64,000 nucleotides of DNA from Secundilactobacillus silagincola (GCF_002583405.1 NZ_BCMJ01000003.1:310001-374000); one strand, 5' to 3'. Shown: positions 46,301 to 54,044, counted from the first letter of the stretch. Notes: generated from the letters alone by a model not told the origin. A program made the numbers and translations.

Positions 46301-48443
46301 AAGAAACAGTGGTTGTGTCAGGGACTGTCTGATCAGCAAATATCAAACCAGAGCTTGAAACTAATTTGTCACCTGCCTTGACTGGAGACCCATCGTCATA
46401 AGTAGCTGACAAATTACCACCCACAATGAATCTTTCAAACGTACCAGTCGTTGGTACAGGATTATTAGGATTTAGGCCTCCAGCTCTTGTATCATTTGCA
46501 CCAGGTGTCAAGTAATTCGGTGTGAAAACGGCAGTTCGAATGGCTGAAGTGGATGTGATTTTTCCTCCGGCATTAACCGTTCCAGTCTGAGTTGACCCAT
46601 CAGCCAAGGTTAATGTGTAATCATAACTTGTCGTGCCAGGAAGATAGAGTTTCGGCGTGATTCCTGCACTAGGCGTTTGAATACTTGTAGCATCAAGACC
46701 ATTGGCAATATTAATCTGAATTTTGGCGCCAGTCGTGTCTCCGGCTGAATCAACTGAAAAGGTGTACGAACTGAGGTAAGAAGGATCATCAGTCGGATCA
46801 TCATCTAATAAAAGATTACTTAATGACCCGTCGGCTTTCGTTATAGCAACGCCATTTCCAATTCCAGAACCGCCAGAATTAACGCCAAGAATCTTTACAC
46901 TCCAAGGAGTCCCTGTAGCAGCTAAGGTACCACCATCAGAAAGCACTTGATTAAAACTAACTGGCGAGCTTGCAGTAAAGACTGTATCAGCCGCTGGTTG
47001 CGTCATTACAAAAGAACCGATAAATTTATATCCTAATCCATCGTTTAAATAATTCTCTCCCCCAGAACCTGCAGGAGCGGTCACTACAAGATCCGTTCCT
47101 GGTCCATTCGGCTGAGTAATTGTTTGTGCATCGCTAAACGCATTCATGGCTTTAGTGTCATCCGCATCCAACTTGAAACCAGTAGGAACTGGAATGGTTA
47201 CAGTGGTTCCACCAATGTTGTCCCCTCTATTTACCAAATCAGAAGCACCACCGTTATCTAGAACACCATTGGTTTCGTTAACCTTAAGTGAAAATACATA
47301 GTTCTGATTTGGTAAAATTTCGGCTACATTTTTTGCTGACGGGTAAGTCTGAACCACTGACGACAAATTGACAGTTGGTGTAATCGTTTGGGTAAATGTA
47401 ACTGGTGTTTGTGCAACGTCATTTTCTGACCATGTAATCTCCTTAGTAACCGTTTTACCAACATCTTCCATAGGACCAAACGTGGCCTTAGCGTTATTTA
47501 TAACGTTAAAAGTAAAAACTTGAGTTACAGACGCAGTAGTGTTGAACGTATCTGTAACTGTATAAGTTCCATCGTCATTCTGGGTCCGTGTCGTTGTACC
47601 TGCTGCCGCTGGTAAAGGTTGTTCACTTCCAGGATCATATTGAAACACATGGGTATCTGCCGGAAGATTAATCACGTACTTATCCCCAGCCTTACCAGAA
47701 ATCTTAATGGTCGCTGTGAAAGGCTTAGTTATGCCAGAGCCATAACCAATTTTATCTGTTGACAGCGTCCACGTTGCATCGGCAGTCTGTCCCGGATCTC
47801 CCGCCACCGCATCAATCTCCTGCGCCTGATGAGTCGCGTCATAAACTTGTTCCGCGCTCTTCTTAGCCGCATTCAGCTGTTCCTTAGTTGGATTAACCAA
47901 TGTCTTGGAACTTGCTGACGGTTGCTTTTCTGACGAACTGGCCGCTGGCGTTGCAGCCGCAGTTGGTGTACTTGCTTGCTTAGCAGCCGTTGCATCACTT
48001 GTCATTGCAGGTGTGTTTTGTGCAGCAGTATCCGCACTCTTCCCAACGCTCGCGGTAGTTGTATCACTAGATTTTACATTAGCGCTGGGCTTCACATCAG
48101 CATTAGCGCTTTCATTTGCATTATCAGCTGCTTGTTTATTTGAACTGTCGACAGCTGTCGTATTGCTAGTATCAGCAACCGTTGTACTTGCTTTCAACGG
48201 TACTGTACTTGCTGTTTGCGTCGTTGCCGCACTGCCAGCATCCTTAGTCACTGATGCAGCCGGATCCAGCGTTGTCGTTGCTACTTCATCAGCGAAAGCG
48301 GTCGTGCTTCCTAACAGTAAACCTGCTCCAAGAGCTAAACTGGCAAGACTCGCATAAACCCAGCGTCTACCAGCCTTATATGCTTTATAATGTTCCTTTA
48401 AATTCGACTTGACCGTCCGAATATGATTATTTTTGCCTACCAT
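40395..48443 (-). CDS. giant sortase-anchored mucus-binding-like adhesin (second copy)
   Basis: A 2682-residue paralogue of the preceding adhesin with the same layout. KxYKxGxxW-type signal peptide (KAYKAGRRW at 20-28, cleavage after FA at 51), Ala/Ser/Thr-rich linker to about 190, adhesive beta-rich region to about 1175. Eight repeats of about 170 residues follow (about 1176-2536) with motifs VEYVDD..GAVVG, SGTYQF, KIHLSHI and TTTRTITYVVDDPNYTGQVP. A Pro/Glu/Thr/Gly-rich wall region, LPQTN (40494-40508), a hydrophobic helix and KRRKRDDG end it. The ATG follows GGGGGGTATCA. Likely role: attachment to mucus or other glycans. Tandem position points to origin by duplication. Confidence 0.9.
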   Translation of the reverse strand: MVGKNNHIRTVKSNLKEHYKAYKAGRRWVYASLASLALGAGLLLGSTTAFADEVATTTLDPAASVTKDAGSAATTQTASTVPLKASTTVADTSNTTAVDSSNKQAADNANESANADVKPSANVKSSDTTTASVGKSADTAAQNTPAMTSDATAAKQASTPTAAATPAASSSEKQPSASSKTLVNPTKEQLNAAKKSAEQVYDATHQAQEIDAVAGDPGQTADATWTLSTDKIGYGSGITKPFTATIKISGKAGDKYVINLPADTHVFQYDPGSEQPLPAAAGTTTRTQNDDGTYTVTDTFNTTASVTQVFTFNVINNAKATFGPMEDVGKTVTKEITWSENDVAQTPVTFTQTITPTVNLSSVVQTYPSAKNVAEILPNQNYVFSLKVNETNGVLDNGGASDLVNRGDNIGGTTVTIPVPTGFKLDADDTKAMNAFSDAQTITQPNGPGTDLVVTAPAGSGGENYLNDGLGYKFIGSFVMTQPAADTVFTASSPVSFNQVLSDGGTLAATGTPWSVKILGVNSGGSGIGNGVAITKADGSLSNLLLDDDPTDDPSYLSSYTFSVDSAGDTTGAKIQINIANGLDATSIQTPSAGITPKLYLPGTTSYDYTLTLADGSTQTGTVNAGGKITSTSAIRTAVFTPNYLTPGANDTRAGGLNPNNPVPTTGTFERFIVGGNLSATYDDGSPVKAGDKLVSSSGLIFADQTVPDTTTVSSITQTVVDAVAYGMGYMDESNKAPGAQNAGDLRTGGGSYGQSSQKIYEPTYYFVVPTATSVSNVTALPEAKISTFKADDGKTVVKVDYSGTGVTISTNEFTGVNGKVFLSNNPDALPGSYPYLMYIVSPSTKLMNTTKVVDTSYTDGNPNAFLLQSGSGNWSIVTASAFYNTTLAKGNADTDAVAAGTSDDQGDPTLTFYDNIVNTSLDAGDVASSASVAINLPTIGDSKESQYTFNLTGPVTVPANYTTVSGNGAPITSTVLYSTQPQAVNTNATAPDTTGYVTADQVTDWSTIRSVVVSINGIQPNTSTGRIALTGTTKDFNEQAGKTGTLQTIFYGNGAKASVNPKGDASIAITGTSTIKARYHYTDNTGADQYIDLDDLNKTLNDNKDTFNGNDYPTSLAGFSANDQALIPAGYKLVTDVSGKATPTIIDGTGDGKAVFGQVAQYYYDGDFVQYELVGETSAQVKLVDDNNRGAVVGTPKNISGAPGTTANWTMPTIPAGYQLVAGQATSGTYTFAADNNVPVLIHVTHILDHSTKTTTRTITYAVDDPNYTNQVPETQTQKIIWKITSDEATGTSFATPTGVYSEQNAPTIKGYTPDKTQIDQEVFNGMATSGIPDDEPVTVTYHADKQQATVEFVDDGNNGAVVGTPTTINGTTSGSANWTADNIPSKYILAKGQAASGTYQFTNGTDQVVKIHLTHVMDYSTATTTRTIMYVVDDPNYTGQVPETQIQKLNWNVVKDTVTGATVATPVGIYSAQTAPTIDGYTADPTTISKEVFDGTTTLPQNEKVEVHYTANDQQVTVEYVDDDNAGAVVGTPTTLTGKTSGTANWNTDNLPTGYQLAQGQAASGTYQFNNTDNRTVKIHLNHVVDYSTQKTNRTITYTVDDSNYTGQVPETQTQTITWKITTDEATGTSFATPTGIYSEQTVPAIDGYTPNQDKVEQVTYNGMDASGIPGDDTVKIIYHANAQKVIVEYVDDSNNGAVVGTPETVSGQTSGTVDWNTDNLPAGYKLAKGQAASGTYQFNNDKNQTVQIHLSHIIDNTTATTTRTINYVVNDASYPGQAPETQTQTITWDVATDEVTHASVAVPQGGYAAQTIPTISGYTATIDNVADTATAVAAKNYGGVATSQMPKNETVTVTYTPNAQTVTVEYVDDAKGGAVVGNPTTINGKTFGTATWNTDNMPVGYKLAKGQAASGTYQFTYGTNQTIKIHLSHIIDNTTATTTRTIIYVVDDANYTGQVPETQTQTITWNIATDEVTGASEAVPQSGYAKQDVPTINGYTADPTAVQTLNYGAVLKDNLPAPEKITVTYTPNKASATVEYVDDAKGGAIVGTPTIISGKTSGTATWDTTNLPAGYKLAKGQAASGTYQFTNNSDQTIKIHLNHVIDNTTATTTRTITYVVDDPNYTDQVPAAKTQTITWNVTTDEVNGASVAVPQSGYSSQNAPEIPGYTPDSATVQAQNYGAAIKGKLPDSEAVTVTYTPNVQSAQVEYVDDANGGAVVGNPTTITGKTSGTATWNTDNIPTGYKLAKGQATSGTYQFTNDGNQAVQIHLSHIIDNTTATTTRTITYVVNDPNYTGQVPAAKTQAITWNVTTDEVNGHMVAIPQSGYAEETAPTLDGYTADPLSVAQESYAGVTSLPDNETATVTYTPNNQTVTLEYVDDDNDGAVVGTPTTLSGKTSGKVDWNTDNKPTGYSLTAGQAGSGTYQFTAGSDQLIQVHLNHVIEYTTTRTTRTVHFVVDDPNYTGQTPAPMVQTVIWNVATDKATGVSVATPQTGYYEETVPSMSGYTASQTKVGQQALGSVAASDVPMYNEDVVVTYTPDVQTTPSDGEGVPGEPTEPTGPTTPEEPTGTGSITGEIVPETPAPGEAISTTPEKGEKGSATSGNAGTSGTTDGNTGYAGTTQDVNGAAATVSSSQSKTSAASQGKLPQTNEQSHSEVGLGLLGLLTSMLGLVGLKRRKRDDG
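40835..44930 (-). repeat. eight tandem ~170-codon repeats in the second adhesin
   Basis: Repeat starts near 44915, 44410, 43905, 43400, 42870, 42350, 41850 and 41340. Units carry (V/I)xVEYVDD, GKTSGTATWNTDN(L/I)P, GYKLAKGQAASGTYQF and a final TVTYTPN. Units 5-7 are the most alike, suggesting recent expansion. Confidence 0.9.
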
Positions 48444-48536
48444 ATTGATACCCCCCTAGGTTTGTGGCCTACTCCAAATCATGCAATCAATCTGTCTATT
48501 TTAATATCGAAAACAATGTCGAGACTTCAAAAAGCC

Positions 48537-48578
48537 CTAGTGAAATATCAACTCGTTAAATTTAATGTTATTTGCCAT
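48537..48578 (-). CDS. candidate 13-residue leader peptide upstream of second adhesin
   Basis: ATG start preceded by AGAGGGGGAG; peptide MANNIKFNELIFH then TAG. It starts just after the promoter and ends 93 bases before the adhesin ATG, the same arrangement as at 40060-40098. It is too short to be assigned any function from sequence. Confidence 0.45.
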   Translation of the reverse strand: MANNIKFNELIFH

Positions 48579-48600
48579 AATACTCCCCCTCTTCTCCATC

Positions 48601-48629
48601 ATTGTACTGGCATAAAAGCTATAAGTAAA
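48601..48629 (-). promoter_or_regulatory. promoter of second adhesin gene
   Basis: Minus strand: -35 TTTACT (48624-48629) within AATGTCCTTTACT, 17-base spacer, -10 TACAAT (48601-48606). It matches the first adhesin promoter in the -35 block (12 of 13 bases) and spacing. The 381-base gap 48444-48824 otherwise contains the leader and the rpoD terminator. Confidence 0.75.
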
Positions 48630-48723
48630 GGACATTAACCGATTTAATCTCTCTATTTTTTTAAATTATTGCAAAAAAATGAGAGAGTCATTTCCTTGAA
48701 AAATCAAGTAGCCGTTATTAATC

Positions 48724-48783
48724 AAAAAAAGCGAAAGCGCCTTGATCCAAGTCATCACTGACTGAGATTCAAGGCACTTTCGC
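48724..48783 (-). terminator. terminator of dnaG-rpoD
   Basis: Minus strand: long stem GGCGAAAGTGCCTTGA / TCAAGGCGCTTTCGC around a 27-base loop, followed by TTTTTTT. Confidence 0.85.
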
Positions 48784-48824
48784 CTAATACGAACAATGTT
48801 TAAATTCTTATCGTTTTACTCATC

Positions 48825-49964
48825 TTACTCCAAGAAATCCTTCAGTTGCTTTGAACGTGATGGGTGACGAAGCTTGCGTAAGGCTTTGGCTTCGATTTGA
48901 CGAATCCGTTCACGGGTAACACCGAAGACTTTACCGACTTCTTCCAAAGTACGGGTCCGACCATCATCCAAACCGAAACGAAGACGCAGCACGTTTTCTT
49001 CCCGGTCAGTCAGGGTATCCAAGACACTTTCGAGCTGTTCTTTCAACAGTTCGTAAGCAGCATGGTCAGCTGGACTGGTAGCATCGTCATCTTCAATAAA
49101 GTCACCCAGGTGAGAGTCGTCCTCTTCACCGATTGGGGTTTCCAGAGAAACGGGTTCTTGCGCGATCTTCAAGATCTCACGAACCTTTTCCGTTGGCATA
49201 TCCATTTCAGCACCAATTTCTTCAGGCGTAGGTTCACGACCTAAGTCTTGCAGTAATTGACGTTGGATCCGGATCAACTTGTTGATGGTTTCAACCATGT
49301 GAACTGGGATCCGAATCGTCCGGGCTTGGTCAGCGATGGCACGTGTGATGGCCTGACGAATCCACCAAGTGGCGTAAGTTGAGAACTTAAACCCTTTACG
49401 GTAATCAAACTTCTCAACGGCCTTCATGAGACCCATGTTACCTTCTTGGATCAGATCCAAGAACTGCATGCCACGACCGACATAACGCTTAGCGATGGAA
49501 ACCACCAAACGCAGGTTAGCTTCGGCTAATTCTTGTTTGGCTTCTTCGTCGCCCTGTTCGATCCGTAACGCTAAGGCAACTTCTTCGTCGGCAGTTAACA
49601 GTTTAACACGACCGATTTCCTTCAAGTACATCCGCACTGGATCGTTGATCTTCACGCCAGATGGTGCAGAAGTATCCTTTAATTCACTAGCACTGACTTT
49701 CTTGGCAGCTTTAACGGCACGTGAATCTGGATCACCGTTTTCGTCAACGACACTGATACCAGCATCTTCGACCTTTTCCAGTAAACCGTCCATCTTTTTG
49801 GCACTTAAGCCAAATGGTGAGGCAATTCGATCTGAAAGTTCATCATAGGTGACTTGACCCTTTTTCTTGAAGTCTTTTACCAGGTCCTTAACGGCTTTAT
49901 CGTAACCTTTTTGATCAAACGCCTTGCTTGTCGTCTTGCTGCTTTTCTTTGTTTCTTTTGCCAT
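48825..49964 (-). CDS. rpoD: primary sigma factor RpoD (SigA)
   Basis: The housekeeping sigma factor that directs RNA polymerase to -35/-10 promoters. The acidic/Lys-rich region 1.1 covers the first 100 residues. Region 1.2 is [20 protein letters not shown]. Region 2 contains [20 protein letters not shown] and [19 protein letters not shown] (-10 recognition). Region 4 ends with [20 protein letters not shown] (-35 recognition). Length 379 aa. AGGGGG overlaps the dnaG stop seven bases before the ATG, so the pair is coupled. Confidence 0.98.
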   Translation of the reverse strand: MAKETKKSSKTTSKAFDQKGYDKAVKDLVKDFKKKGQVTYDELSDRIASPFGLSAKKMDGLLEKVEDAGISVVDENGDPDSRAVKAAKKVSASELKDTSAPSGVKINDPVRMYLKEIGRVKLLTADEEVALALRIEQGDEEAKQELAEANLRLVVSIAKRYVGRGMQFLDLIQEGNMGLMKAVEKFDYRKGFKFSTYATWWIRQAITRAIADQARTIRIPVHMVETINKLIRIQRQLLQDLGREPTPEEIGAEMDMPTEKVREILKIAQEPVSLETPIGEEDDSHLGDFIEDDDATSPADHAAYELLKEQLESVLDTLTDREENVLRLRFGLDDGRTRTLEEVGKVFGVTRERIRQIEAKALRKLRHPSRSKQLKDFLE

Positions 49965-49975
49965 TAGAAAGCCCC

Positions 49976-51823
49976 CTAAGCTTGTTTTTGAGACTGCTTT
50001 TGTTGTTGTAGCTTAATATACTCGATCACAAGTTGACGAACGCGGTCGTTATCGCCCAACCGCCGTGCTTCTTGTAATGCCTGTTCTGTTTCGCCAATTT
50101 TTTGGGTTAGCGGCGCGACATTCATGATCAACTGAATATAATCATCGATCTCGCCCTCGCTAGTTGATTCATTTAACTGCATTGATTCAATATCGATCAC
50201 CAGGTTTTGTAAATGATCATCGTGGATAAAATCAACAAACTGTGCTGGCGCGTAACTCTGGTGGGACTCAAAGTACCCTTGTGCCAGGGTGTAGACCAGC
50301 TGATAATCATCGTCAACAAAATTAAATTGCGGTATTCCGGTCACCCGCAGCCACACATCGTGGTCGTGGAGCATCCGGTACAGCAACGCCCGTTCAGCTT
50401 TTTCCACCGGCGTTCGCTTAACCACTTGCTGTTGTTGCGTCTGTGGCTGGCTTTGACCGGTATTAACTGCTGGTCGTGCTGGCCGTTCAGGCGCCTGCTT
50501 GGCTGGTTTCACCATGGCTAATTGCTGGCGCAGGCTACTCTTATCCAGCTGAAAACTATCGGCCAGCTGGGTCAGATAGACGTCTTGCTCAACTGGCGAC
50601 TTCACTGTTGCGAGGATAGCCAAGATATCATTCAAGTATTGAAGCCTGCCAGTATCCGTATCGACATCGTACTGGGTCTTCAAATACCGCATCTCAAAGG
50701 CCACTGGTGTTTCGCGAGCGGATTCCAACGCGCTGGCTAGCTTCGCCTCACCGTACTTTTGCCGGTATTCATCGGGATCCATTCCCTCAGGCATCTGAAT
50801 GACGCCTAACGTTAAACTGGAATTATCACGTAAAATGGATAGCGCCCGTTGCGTTGCCTTTTGACCTGGCGTATCACCGTCATAGCAAACGTAGACTTGC
50901 TTGGTGATCCGCTGAATGGCGTAAATCTGCTCTTCCGTTAGACTAGTTCCCATGGAGGCCACACCATTATCTACACCCGATTGATGGGCGGACATGACGT
51001 CCATGAACCCTTCAAACAAGATCAGGTTACCCTGCTTGCGCACGGCTCCCCGCGCCAGATCGAAATTAAACAGTACCTTCCGTTTATTAAACAATTCGGT
51101 TTCTGGACTGTTTAAATACTTGGGTTGATCTGGCATTTGTTTCAACATCCGGCCAGAAAAGGCAATCTCCTGGCCTGACTGGTTGCGGATGGGATACATG
51201 ATGCGGTCCACAAACCGATCACGTAGTTCACCATCCTGATTTTCAATGAACAAACCGGAATGCCGCAAAGTCTGATAATCGATCTTGCGGGTTTCAAAGA
51301 ACGGCTTCAGTAGTTGTTTGCTGGGGGCATAACCCAGACCGTAATCCGAAATCGTCTGATCAGTCAACCCGCGCTGATGCAAGTAATCCAACGCTGGCTG
51401 GCCCATTTCCGTGTTCATCAAAATATGCGAATAAAGTTTTGTTGCATCTTGGTGCAGCTTGATCAGCTGATTAGTCGGTGACTGCGGATCACCGTGCTGA
51501 CCGGCACCGGTTGCTGCGTTGACGATCTGCTCGTCAAGTGAAACGTGCGAAAATTCAGCAACTTTCACCACTGCTTCTTGGAAGCTGAGATTTTCCAGCT
51601 CCATCAGAAACTTAAAGACGTTACCGCCCCGACCGCAACTGAAACAGTGAAAAATTTGCTTGTCTTCAGTGACCGAAAAAGAAGGTGTCCGTTCTTCATG
51701 AAACGGACACAGCCCAAAGAAATTCTTCCCTTGCTTTTGCAATTGGACATATTGACTAATAAAATCCACGATATCAGTTGCATCGCGGACTTGTTCAATT
51801 ACCTGTTCGGGTATTCTCGCCAA
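49976..51823 (-). CDS. dnaG: DNA primase DnaG
   Basis: Synthesises RNA primers for replication. The N-terminal zinc-binding domain has [11 protein letters not shown] and CFSCGRGG. The TOPRIM core has [15 protein letters not shown] and [12 protein letters not shown]-terminal helicase-binding domain (about 460-615) is rich in Gln. I choose a TTG start: AAGGGGG lies eight bases upstream, and the peptide then begins [19 protein letters not shown], as in other primases. An ATG six codons upstream (51841) lacks a ribosome-binding site. Length 615 aa. Confidence 0.94.
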   Translation of the reverse strand: MARIPEQVIEQVRDATDIVDFISQYVQLQKQGKNFFGLCPFHEERTPSFSVTEDKQIFHCFSCGRGGNVFKFLMELENLSFQEAVVKVAEFSHVSLDEQIVNAATGAGQHGDPQSPTNQLIKLHQDATKLYSHILMNTEMGQPALDYLHQRGLTDQTISDYGLGYAPSKQLLKPFFETRKIDYQTLRHSGLFIENQDGELRDRFVDRIMYPIRNQSGQEIAFSGRMLKQMPDQPKYLNSPETELFNKRKVLFNFDLARGAVRKQGNLILFEGFMDVMSAHQSGVDNGVASMGTSLTEEQIYAIQRITKQVYVCYDGDTPGQKATQRALSILRDNSSLTLGVIQMPEGMDPDEYRQKYGEAKLASALESARETPVAFEMRYLKTQYDVDTDTGRLQYLNDILAILATVKSPVEQDVYLTQLADSFQLDKSSLRQQLAMVKPAKQAPERPARPAVNTGQSQPQTQQQQVVKRTPVEKAERALLYRMLHDHDVWLRVTGIPQFNFVDDDYQLVYTLAQGYFESHQSYAPAQFVDFIHDDHLQNLVIDIESMQLNESTSEGEIDDYIQLIMNVAPLTQKIGETEQALQEARRLGDNDRVRQLVIEYIKLQQQKQSQKQA

Positions 51824-51957
51824 CGGCGCAACCCCCTTCATTTAACAACCAAATCACCTATCAAAACATCGAAAGTAACATGCGGATACATTGTCAAAAC
51901 AGATTCATATTCATTATTAATTTTTCTTTTTTTGCAATCTACCGCGTACGTAGTTAT

Positions 51958-51986
51958 ATCATATCAAGTAAAGGCTATATGTGCAA
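51958..51986 (-). promoter_or_regulatory. promoter of dnaG-rpoD
   Basis: Minus strand: -35 TTGCAC (51981-51986), 17-base spacer, -10 TATGAT (51958-51963). It gives a leader of about 125 bases. Confidence 0.65.
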
Positions 51987-52030
51987 CTAAAACACCTTCA
52001 TATGTAGTCAATCAAAAAATAACCTTTTGC

Positions 52031-52059
52031 TTGATTACACGAACGTATGTTTGTATAAT
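52031..52059 (+). promoter_or_regulatory. promoter with embedded LexA/DinR-type box
   Basis: Plus strand: -35 TTGATT (52031-52036), 17-base spacer, -10 TATAAT (52054-52059). The spacer contains CGAACGTATGTTTG (52040-52053), which fits the Gram-positive SOS box CGAACRNRYGTTY. A repressor bound there would block the promoter. Confidence 0.65.
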
Positions 52060-52089
52060 GATGATAACTTTAAAAAGGTGGTGTTGAGA

Positions 52090-52338
52090 TTGACCAAATT
52101 CATCAATTTAACAGGCGTACTGGGTGCTGAACACAAAGTGATCAAGCAGGTTCCCACGATGTTGTACATTCCCATCATAACAGTTGACGGGCAAACATTA
52201 CACTGTCTTGTGGTGCAACACGCCCTAGATTTCCTGTATCGTGCTCGTGCAGGCGCTAAGGTTGCCGTTTATGGTCACTATAATCAGCGCCATCAGTTCG
52301 TGATCAATAAGTATTTTATTCAAGCCCAAGTGTCGTGA
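52090..52338 (+). CDS. 82-residue uncharacterised protein, possibly SOS-regulated
   Basis: I do not recognise a named family. The TTG start is chosen because AAGGTGG lies eight bases upstream; GTG and TTG codons earlier overlap that site. The protein (MTKFINLTGVLGAEHKVIKQ onward) alternates strands and turns. Strands include TMLYIPIITVDGQTLHCLVV and AKVAVYGHYNQRHQFVINKY, separated by a helix (HALDFLYRARAG). This pattern is compatible with a small OB fold of the single-strand-binding type, but that is inference. There is no signal peptide or membrane segment. It is transcribed alone, divergently from dnaG, from a promoter containing a LexA-like box. Confidence 0.7.
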   Translation: MTKFINLTGVLGAEHKVIKQVPTMLYIPIITVDGQTLHCLVVQHALDFLYRARAGAKVAVYGHYNQRHQFVINKYFIQAQVS

Positions 52339-52399
52339 GTTATTTTGGTTCTCAGCTGAACTTTTACAAATCAAGATTAGAGAATAATTAAAAAACACC

Positions 52400-52428
52400 T
52401 TGACATTTCATTTTCTCAAGTCGATAAT
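52400..52428 (+). promoter_or_regulatory. promoter of the alcohol dehydrogenase gene
   Basis: Plus strand: perfect -35 TTGACA (52400-52405), 17-base spacer, -10 GATAAT (52423-52428). Confidence 0.8.
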
Positions 52429-52478
52429 GATTCACTATTAGCTGTCACCCAGTGAGATGAAGCTAAACTACATACTAA

Positions 52479-52499
52479 AGTCTGTCTAACTGACGGACT
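52479..52499 (+). promoter_or_regulatory. leader hairpin before the alcohol dehydrogenase gene
   Basis: AGTCTGTC-TAACT-GACGGACT forms an eight-pair stem (one G-U). It ends just upstream of the AAAGGA ribosome-binding site, in an 80-90-base leader. No T-run follows, so it is not a terminator. Confidence 0.45.
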
Positions 52500-52518
52500 A
52501 ACCAAAGGACTGAGAATA

Positions 52519-53619
52519 ATGATTTCACAAAGTGGACCACAACGCTACATATCAGACAATAAGGCTTATGACGAATTACCAGGGTTCATGGCCAAGTTAA
52601 AGGTGAGAACAGTCTTATTTCTTCACGGCGAGAAATCATTAGCTGCAGCTCAACCGTATTTGCCAGCATGGCCCGACGACGTTAAGGTCGTTGACGTGCC
52701 ATTTGGCGGTGAATGTTCATTTGAAGAAATTGACCGAGTGAGTCAGATTGCTGACGACAACAACGTCGACATGGTGATTGGCCTTGGCGGTGGGAAAGTC
52801 TTGGATACGTCTAAGAGTGTCACAACCGGTACTCACCGTTACCTAGTTTTGATTCCAACGCTAGCAAGCAACTGTTCGCCATGGTCAGCCATTTCCGTGC
52901 ATTACAAGGAAAACGGCGAACACATTAACCATAATATTTACTTGGAAACCGCTAATTTGATGCTACTGAACCCCAAGGTTATTTTGAACTCACCAATCGA
53001 GTACTTCGTGGCTGGTATTGGTGATACCTTGGCTAAGTTCTACGAATCCGAGTTGATTTTCCAGCAATTACCAGAAGATCAGTACACCGTAGCGCTAACC
53101 ATTTCTCGTCAAATGGCTAACAACTGCAAGGATGTTCTCCTGAAAAACTCCATCGGTGCCGTGGCGGACATGAAGGCCGGCCGCTTAACTCCACGCTGGC
53201 GTCAGATTGCTGAAACCATCATCGTGATGGCCGGAACTGTTGGTGGCTGGGGCGACGACTACGGCCGTGCCTCTGGCGCCCACGCCATTCACGATGCCTT
53301 GACTATTTTCCCAGCAACTGCCCCACATCTACACGGCGCTAAAGTTGCCTACGGGATCTTAGTTCTACTGGCTATTGAAGGTAAAACTGACAACATCAGA
53401 GACTTGCTTCCTTTCTACCATGAGCTTGGTCTGCCAACTAACTTGGAAGACTTGAACCTTGGTGGCATCTCCGACAGCGACATCGAAAAGATCGCCACTG
53501 CCGCGGCGGATCCAAGCACGCAAATGCACTTCGTTCCAACTAAGGAACCGGTCACAGCTGAGGTTGTTAAGGATGCCATCTTGACAGTCGAAGATATCAC
53601 AGCTTTTGTTGAAGAATAA
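52519..53619 (+). CDS. iron-containing alcohol dehydrogenase, HcxA/GldA-like
   Basis: An NAD(P)-dependent, metal-dependent group III alcohol dehydrogenase. The nucleotide-binding glycine motif is VIGLGGGKVLDTSK. Metal ligands are the aspartate in GIGDTLAKFYE and the histidines in GAHAIHDALT and LHGAKVAYGIL. Segment order and wording (IPTLASNCSPWSAISVHY, NPKVILNSP) are closer to E. coli HcxA (YbdH, hydroxycarboxylate/2-oxoacid reductase) than to true glycerol dehydrogenase. The substrate may therefore be a 2-oxoacid or a small ketone; not certain. Length 366 aa. AAAGGA lies ten bases before the ATG. Monocistronic. Confidence 0.88.
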   Translation: MISQSGPQRYISDNKAYDELPGFMAKLKVRTVLFLHGEKSLAAAQPYLPAWPDDVKVVDVPFGGECSFEEIDRVSQIADDNNVDMVIGLGGGKVLDTSKSVTTGTHRYLVLIPTLASNCSPWSAISVHYKENGEHINHNIYLETANLMLLNPKVILNSPIEYFVAGIGDTLAKFYESELIFQQLPEDQYTVALTISRQMANNCKDVLLKNSIGAVADMKAGRLTPRWRQIAETIIVMAGTVGGWGDDYGRASGAHAIHDALTIFPATAPHLHGAKVAYGILVLLAIEGKTDNIRDLLPFYHELGLPTNLEDLNLGGISDSDIEKIATAAADPSTQMHFVPTKEPVTAEVVKDAILTVEDITAFVEE

Positions 53620-53643
53620 ATGTTTAAAATATGAGTTCTAAAT

Positions 53644-53690
53644 AAAGCAGCACGATAATTTTCTAAGTTGGGAAACTGTCGTGCTGCTTT
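53644..53690 (+). terminator. terminator after the alcohol dehydrogenase gene
   Basis: AAAGCAGCACGA and TCGTGCTGCTTT form a 12-pair stem with a 23-base loop; the T-run is short. Confidence 0.65.
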
Positions 53691-53789
53691 ACTTATGTCA
53701 GCTTAAATGACTATTTTTAAATTAGCCCCTTTAATTACATCATTTAGCCGTAAATTTGTTTAATTTAAGTTACTATATGCTTACACTCT

Positions 53790-53840
53790 TACAATGTAGA
53801 ATATAGGACGGTGACAGACGAAAAATCATGAGGTGATGCC
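53790..53840 (+). promoter_or_regulatory. candidate promoter and ribosome-binding site of the small toxin-like locus
   Basis: Overlapping -10-like hexamers TACAAT (53790-53795) and TAGAAT (53797-53802), without a strong -35, precede GAGGTGATGCC. An ATG at 53841 follows directly. That ATG opens a 63-codon frame with unremarkable composition; the toxin-like frame is a different one (see 53869). Confidence 0.4.
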
Positions 53841-53868
53841 ATGATAATCATGACGAGGACCAAACGGA

Positions 53869-54018
53869 TTGGAAGTTTGTCTGTTGATAGAGATTGGTCT
53901 GTTTTTCTTGAAAGCTGTGTGGGTTTGTACCTGCGCAACACTGCTAGTCAAACGGGCAACCCGATTGGTGAAAGCCACCCGGAAATTTCTGAAGACACTA
54001 AAAAGCCGCCCAAAGTAA
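53869..54018 (+). CDS. candidate type I toxin-like small membrane peptide (49 codons)
   Basis: In this frame, from a TTG codon with GAGGA nine bases upstream, the product has a hydrophobic segment (VCLLIEIGLFFLKAVWVCT, residues 3-21). A strongly cationic tail follows (KRATRLVKATRKFLKTLKSR), about 13 Lys/Arg in the last 22 residues. This resembles small membrane toxins of type I toxin-antitoxin loci (TxpA/holin-like toxin style). A conventional ATG with GAGGTGAT (53841) leads into a different, less protein-like frame. Either TTG is the start or a one-base shift near 53866 has disrupted the gene. The stop codon lies inside a terminator-like hairpin, and an antisense promoter faces it. Confidence 0.4.
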   Translation: MEVCLLIEIGLFFLKAVWVCTCATLLVKRATRLVKATRKFLKTLKSRPK

Positions 54019-54044
54019 CTTTGGCCAGTTAACGGCGACTTTTT
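54000..54044. terminator. bidirectional hairpin over the 3' end of the toxin-like ORF
   Basis: AAAAAGCCGCC / GGCGACTTTTT with one mismatch. Both strands end in five Ts. The loop itself contains the palindrome CCAAAGTAACTTTGG. Confidence 0.65.

Noticed and set aside
33447-48443. The adhesin block as a prophage or transposon
   Set aside because: No integrase, transposase, structural phage genes or target duplications are visible. It contains only two surface protein genes and their leaders.
53841-54032. 63-codon ORF starting at a well-placed ATG
   Set aside because: The ribosome-binding site is good, but the product is unremarkable and unlike any family. The overlapping +1 frame is far more protein-like. 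Kept only as an alternative in the toxin-like locus.
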